Assembly (NCBI RefSeq): GCF_002250055.1
Contig: NZ_CP018866.1
Span: 202,001 to 266,000 of the forward strand
Direction of reading: 5' to 3'
DNA length: 64,000 nt
Source: Sutcliffiella cohnii
Lineage (GTDB): Bacteria; Bacillota; Bacilli; Bacillales; Bacillaceae_I
Shown: positions 60,380 through 64,000 of the stretch, piece after piece
Position numbering within the stretch: position 1 is the first letter of the stretch
Layout: each line of letters begins with the position of its first letter
Notes under the pieces: generated by a model
What the model was told of the DNA's origin: nothing
Database searches by the model: none
The model's input: the letters and a program-made list of their open reading frames with translations, nothing else
Program-made: the position numbers and the translations under genes

Positions 60380-61795
60380 ATGTCCAAACAACAAATTGGT
60401 GTAATTGGTTTAGCAGTAATGGGTAAAAACTTAGCACTTAACATTGAAAGCAGAGGTTATTCCGTAGCAGTATTTAACCGTTCTTTCGACAAGACAGAAG
60501 CATTTTTACAAAATGAAGCAAAAGGTAAAAACTTCGTTGGTGCAGAAACAGTTGAAGAATTTGTTAACTCTTTAGAAAAACCAAGAAAAATTTTACTTAT
60601 GGTAAAAGCAGGGGATGCAACGGATGCAACAATTGACTCTTTAAGACCATACCTTGAAGAAGGCGATATTATTATCGATGGCGGAAATACGTATTTCGAA
60701 GATACAGTTCGTCGTAACAAAGAATTAGCAGAAGCGGGACTAAACTTCATTGGTACTGGTGTTTCAGGTGGAGAAGAGGGCGCGTTAACTGGTCCTTCTA
60801 TTATGCCAGGTGGTAAAAAAGAAGCTTACGAGCTAGTTCAGCCTATTTTAGAAGCAATCTCTGCAAAAGTAGAAGGCGATGCTTGCTGTACGTACATCGG
60901 TCCAGACGGTGCAGGCCATTATGTGAAAATGGTTCATAATGGGATTGAGTATGGCGATATGCAATTAATTTCAGAAGCATACTTCATTTTGAAAAATGTA
61001 TTAGGCTTAAGCGCACAAGAGCTTCATGAAGTGTTCGCTGACTGGAATAAAGGTGAGTTAGATAGCTACTTAATCGAAATTACTGCTGATATCTTCACGA
61101 AAGTTGATGAAGAAACAGGTAAACCGTTAGTAGACGTTATTTTAGATACTGCTGGACAAAAAGGTACAGGTAAATGGACAAGTAAAGATGCATTAGATCT
61201 TGGTGTTCCACTACCAATCATTACAGAATCCGTATTTGCTCGCTTCATTTCAGCAATGAAAGAAGAGCGTGTGAAAGCTAGTAAAATGCTTGCTGGCCCA
61301 GAAAGTAAACCATTTGCTGGTAATAAAGAAGAGCTTATCGAAGCAGTTCGTAGAGCACTTTATATGAGTAAAATTGTTTCTTACGCACAAGGTTTCGCGC
61401 AAATGCGTGCTGCAAGTGAGGAACGTAATTGGAACTTAAACTATGGTGAGATTGCAATGATCTTCCGTGGTGGTTGTATCATCCGTGCGCAATTCTTACA
61501 AAAAATTAAAGATGCGTATGATCGTGATGCAAACTTAGCGAACCTTTTATTAGACCCATACTTTAAAGAAATCGTAGAAGGTTACCAACAAGCACTACGT
61601 CAAGTTGTGGCAGTAGCAGTAGAGCGTGGAATACCTGTACCGTCATTTGCTAGTGCAATTGCATATTATGACAGCTACCGTACAGAAACATTACCTGCAA
61701 ACCTTCTTCAAGCTCAACGTGATTATTTCGGTGCTCATACGTACCAACGTGTTGATAAAGAAGGAGTATTCCATACAAACTGGATGAGTAAATAA
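60380..61795 (+). CDS. gnd: 6-phosphogluconate dehydrogenase, decarboxylating
   Basis: A 471-aa enzyme oxidising 6-phosphogluconate to ribulose 5-phosphate and CO2 with NADP. Rossmann motif [21 protein letters not shown] (residues 7-27), the substrate-binding [16 protein letters not shown] and [18 protein letters not shown] with catalytic lysine and glutamate, and the C-terminal [12 protein letters not shown] are all present. The NRS after strand 2 indicates NADP use. Its place behind uxaC suggests a copy serving sugar-acid catabolism. Confidence 0.95.
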   Translation: MSKQQIGVIGLAVMGKNLALNIESRGYSVAVFNRSFDKTEAFLQNEAKGKNFVGAETVEEFVNSLEKPRKILLMVKAGDATDATIDSLRPYLEEGDIIIDGGNTYFEDTVRRNKELAEAGLNFIGTGVSGGEEGALTGPSIMPGGKKEAYELVQPILEAISAKVEGDACCTYIGPDGAGHYVKMVHNGIEYGDMQLISEAYFILKNVLGLSAQELHEVFADWNKGELDSYLIEITADIFTKVDEETGKPLVDVILDTAGQKGTGKWTSKDALDLGVPLPIITESVFARFISAMKEERVKASKMLAGPESKPFAGNKEELIEAVRRALYMSKIVSYAQGFAQMRAASEERNWNLNYGEIAMIFRGGCIIRAQFLQKIKDAYDRDANLANLLLDPYFKEIVEGYQQALRQVVAVAVERGIPVPSFASAIAYYDSYRTETLPANLLQAQRDYFGAHTYQRVDKEGVFHTNWMSK

Positions 61796-61806
61796 TAAGT
61801 GACATC

Positions 61807-61850
61807 AGAGGCAAAACTAGCAAAAAAGAGCTTGTTTTGCCTCTTTTTTA
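61807..61850 (+). terminator. Terminator of the uxaC-gnd unit
   Basis: AGAGGCAAAAC / GTTTTGCCTCT with a 16-base loop, followed by T6. Confidence 0.9.
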
Positions 61851-62019
61851 ACATTTTTTTAGTTAAAATTGATATGATAGAGCAATCTCAGTCAAATTTT
61901 ATAAAAAACTAAGCATTTGTAGAAAACGATTTTTGTAAGCAGTTACATTACAATATAACTATACCGTTACTAGTAAATACATTGCTTTAACAAGAAGCGA
62001 TGTTACGTATAAAAATGAT

Positions 62020-62033
62020 TGTTAACGGTTACA
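62020..62033 (+). promoter_or_regulatory. Near-consensus cre site before the AraC gene
   Basis: TGTTAACGGTTACA matches TGWAANCGNTNWCA at 13 of 14 positions and lies 15 bp before the start codon. Confidence 0.6.
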
Positions 62034-62048
62034 TGAGGGTGTGGAAAA

Positions 62049-62951
62049 ATGGATCAATTTAACGACATATATAAACAACTAAATATGACAGATAACTGGC
62101 TCAACGCCTTTTATCGAATTCAAGGGCTAGAGTCGTATGAGTTTCCATTTCATTCCCATCACGAATATGAAATCTATTTTTTCTGCTCAGGTGATTGTAA
62201 ATATTTAATAAATAACCACATTTATGAATTAGAGCCTGGCGACATTATTTTGTTAGATGGGTTAACGTTGCATAAACCAAATCCGAATAAAAATACGGCT
62301 TATACGAGAAGTATGCTTCATTTTTCACCAGATTGGGTGAAGGAGCTTTTACCTTCTTTAGGAATACCGAATCTACTTGATCCATTTCGAAAGCTCAACA
62401 ATTTTTTAATTCGAACAGGCTATAACGAGTCAGGTCAATATGTTGACGAAAAAATGAAAAGAATTGCAATGATGCAGTCCCAATTAGGGGAAGAAAAGCA
62501 ACGAACAGGTAAAGAGAATGAAGTACTAAAAGCAGAAGTAAAACTGGAACTCATTCAGTTATTAGTCAAAATTTATAAAATGAGCCAAGAAGAATTAGCT
62601 CAAGTGTCCAATAAGAAATCAGAAAAAGAGTTACATGCTGAAAATATCGCAACATGGATTAATGACCATTTTAAAGAAAAGATTAGTTTAGATCGCCTAG
62701 CGGAAGAACTAAATCTTAGTAAATATTACGCTTCCCATGTGTTTAAAGAAGTTACCGGTTTTACCGTGATGGAATATGTAATGGGATGCAGGTTAAGAGA
62801 AGTGAAATTTTTATTAGAAACGAAGCCAAAAGAAACGTTGGCCGACATTTCAAGAGAAGTAGGATTTGAAAGTGTCGCCCACTTTAGTCGATTTTTTAAA
62901 GAAAAAGTCGGGATGACACCGTCTCAATATCGTAAAACAAGATTACAGTAA
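62049..62951 (+). CDS. AraC-family regulator with cupin sensor
   Basis: A 300-aa regulator. N-terminal cupin-like sensor (FPFHSHHEYEIYFFCSGDCKYLINNHIYELEPGDIILLDGLTLHK) at residues 32-78; C-terminal pair of HTH motifs (ISLDRLAEELNLSKYYASHVFKEVTGFTVMEYV and DISREVGFESVAHFSRFFKEKVGMTPSQYR). GGGTGTGG precedes the ATG. First gene of a unit continuing with a sugar isomerase and an oxidoreductase, so it probably activates that pathway. Confidence 0.9.
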   Translation: MDQFNDIYKQLNMTDNWLNAFYRIQGLESYEFPFHSHHEYEIYFFCSGDCKYLINNHIYELEPGDIILLDGLTLHKPNPNKNTAYTRSMLHFSPDWVKELLPSLGIPNLLDPFRKLNNFLIRTGYNESGQYVDEKMKRIAMMQSQLGEEKQRTGKENEVLKAEVKLELIQLLVKIYKMSQEELAQVSNKKSEKELHAENIATWINDHFKEKISLDRLAEELNLSKYYASHVFKEVTGFTVMEYVMGCRLREVKFLLETKPKETLADISREVGFESVAHFSRFFKEKVGMTPSQYRKTRLQ

Positions 62952-62974
62952 TTGCTTTAAGGGAGGAAGACTTA

Positions 62975-63862
62975 ATGTTTGAAGGAATCCATATTTCAGG
63001 TTTTTCTGATGAAATTTCATCAGACTTTAACACTCAGTTAGAAGTTGTCGCTAATCTTGGGATGAACTATATATCACTACGTGGTATTGATGGAAAAAAT
63101 ATTGGGGATTTTACAGCAGATGAAGTAAAAGAATCTGTACTACCAAGGTTAAATGCTGCTGGAATTAAAGTATCTTCTGTCGGTTCTCCAATTGGAAAAG
63201 TGTTCATTAATGATGAAGAAGGCTTTGAAAAGCAAAAAAGTATGCTAGAAGAGCTTTGTCAAATTAGTAAATTACTAGATTGCAAGTACATTCGAATTTT
63301 TAGTTTTTATATACCTAAAGGAGAAAATCCAGACGGATATCGCGATGCTGTCGTTAGCAAAGTGAAAGAATTTGCTCAAATTGCTGAGAAGCACAACATC
63401 GTTCTTTTACATGAAAACGAGAAAGATATTTTCGGTGATATTGGCAGACGTTGTGACGACCTATTAAGATCTGTGGATTCTCCAAGCTTTAAAGCAATTT
63501 TCGACTTCGCTAACTTCGTTCAATGTGGAGAAGATACACAAGTTTGTTACGACCTACTAAAAGATTTAGTAGAGTACATTCATATAAAAGATGCAGTAAC
63601 AACAGATAGTCAAAACGTTGTATGTGGTACAGGGGAAGGAAAGATACCTGAAATTTTAGAACAAGCTATTTCCTCTGGATATAAAGGGTTCTTAACATTA
63701 GAACCACATTTAGTACTTTTCGACTCATTAAAAGATTTAGAGTTAGAAGATGCTACAGAAGTAATTAAAGATGATAAAGGTTTAGACGGTGCTGGCGGTT
63801 ATAAGCTTCAATACGAAGCTCTATTAAATATACTAAATCAAATCGAAAGTAAGGGGGAGTAA
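62975..63862 (+). CDS. Sugar phosphate isomerase/epimerase (AP endonuclease 2 fold)
   Basis: A 295-aa TIM barrel of the xylose-isomerase-like superfamily. Motifs: HISGFSDEISSDFNTQLEVVANLGMNYISLRG at the start, LLHENEKDIFGD with a metal-binding Glu, FDFANFVQCGED, YIHIKDAV and the late LEPHL. Members act on inositol or keto sugars. GGGAGGA precedes the ATG. Lies between AraC and Gfo/Idh/MocA genes, a common sugar or inositol catabolism arrangement. Confidence 0.85.
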   Translation: MFEGIHISGFSDEISSDFNTQLEVVANLGMNYISLRGIDGKNIGDFTADEVKESVLPRLNAAGIKVSSVGSPIGKVFINDEEGFEKQKSMLEELCQISKLLDCKYIRIFSFYIPKGENPDGYRDAVVSKVKEFAQIAEKHNIVLLHENEKDIFGDIGRRCDDLLRSVDSPSFKAIFDFANFVQCGEDTQVCYDLLKDLVEYIHIKDAVTTDSQNVVCGTGEGKIPEILEQAISSGYKGFLTLEPHLVLFDSLKDLELEDATEVIKDDKGLDGAGGYKLQYEALLNILNQIESKGE

Positions 63863-63863
63863 T

Positions 63864-64000
63864 AATGAAAAAAGTAAGATTAGGTATTATCGGGTTAGGT
63901 GCACAAGGTGGAGCATATGCAGGGTTTATTAAAGAAGGTAGAGTACCAAACATGGAAATCGGTGCAATTTGTGACATCGATCCAGCTAAAAAGCAAGAAT
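63864..64000 (+). CDS. Gfo/Idh/MocA-family oxidoreductase, 3' end cut off
   Basis: The first 45 codons are visible: MKKVRLGIIGLGAQGGAYAG is the NAD(P)-binding Rossmann entry, followed by MEIGAICDIDPAKKQE with the acidic residue that selects NAD. AAGGGGGAG precedes the ATG one base after the isomerase stop, so the genes are coupled. The rest lies outside the window. Confidence 0.85.

Overview
The window is a piece of a low-GC Gram-positive chromosome of the family Bacillaceae. The evidence is strong AGGAGG-type ribosome sites, frequent TTG/GTG starts, and orthologues of Bacillus genes (MreBH, PssA, YfmL, FetAB/YjkBA, an oxygenase-only nitric oxide synthase, a CwlC-type amidase). A perfect Bacillus-type LexA box and several near-consensus cre sites agree with this. 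The genus cannot be fixed from the sequence alone. No rRNA, tRNA or CRISPR was seen.

Layout. 1-5626: end of a ferredoxin-NADP reductase-like gene, the FetAB metal exporter, DoxX, PssA, a LacI regulator and two small proteins. 5627-6450: six palindromic structured repeats in the order ABCABC. 6451-10967: GNAT, an MFS transporter, a macrolide phosphotransferase gene behind a long attenuator leader, and an amidase. 11128-16643: a MITE-like repeat, MFS, an HpaB-type hydroxylase with a damaged start, a TM2 protein, a D-amino-acid PLP enzyme and a TatD hydrolase. 16793-27859: a heterodimeric ABC exporter, an AGCS symporter, a Rieske/FAD oxidoreductase, TetR plus an NAD-binding protein, and the helicase YfmL. 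27869-29691: an IS6-like element sitting inside the yfmL terminator. 30086-34774: a TetR-CodB-DUF917-HyuA catabolic operon. 34779-45850: P450, a zinc-ribbon protein plus S1C protease pair, a SpoVB-like flippase, a 5-FTHF cyclo-ligase-like protein, NOS, lipoprotein and MreBH. 45868-57049: NCS2 permease, an IS1182-type element inserted in a second MITE-like copy, an MFS gene with its regulator, a second AGCS symporter, an SOS-controlled amidase with a holin-like gene, and an MBL hydrolase. 57234-64000: a uronate/sugar catabolic region with a ROK repressor, UxaC, 6-phosphogluconate dehydrogenase, an AraC regulator, a sugar isomerase and a Gfo/Idh/MocA oxidoreductase that runs off the end.

Three things stand out. 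(1) Four intergenic arrays, each directly after a terminator, repeat a short word (GAACAGAA, TTTATGTG, GCGTCAA then TTGGCSGAAA, CAAATAA). The spacing is 21 bp, two DNA helical turns. Two arrays share the same plan of four words per block with exact 114-bp and 103-bp super-periods. I know of no named family that fits them. (2) The chromosomal mph gene has a 15-codon leader peptide, MMHAGRLRQQTLNNK, whose RLR motif and TLN tail match the ErmD/ErmK leader position for position. Two intrinsic terminators follow it, implying macrolide-induced ribosome stalling and antitermination. (3) The GC-rich repeats at 5628-6434 and 58497-58710 keep the same nested stems while the bases on both arms change together, which points to selection on a folded RNA or DNA structure.
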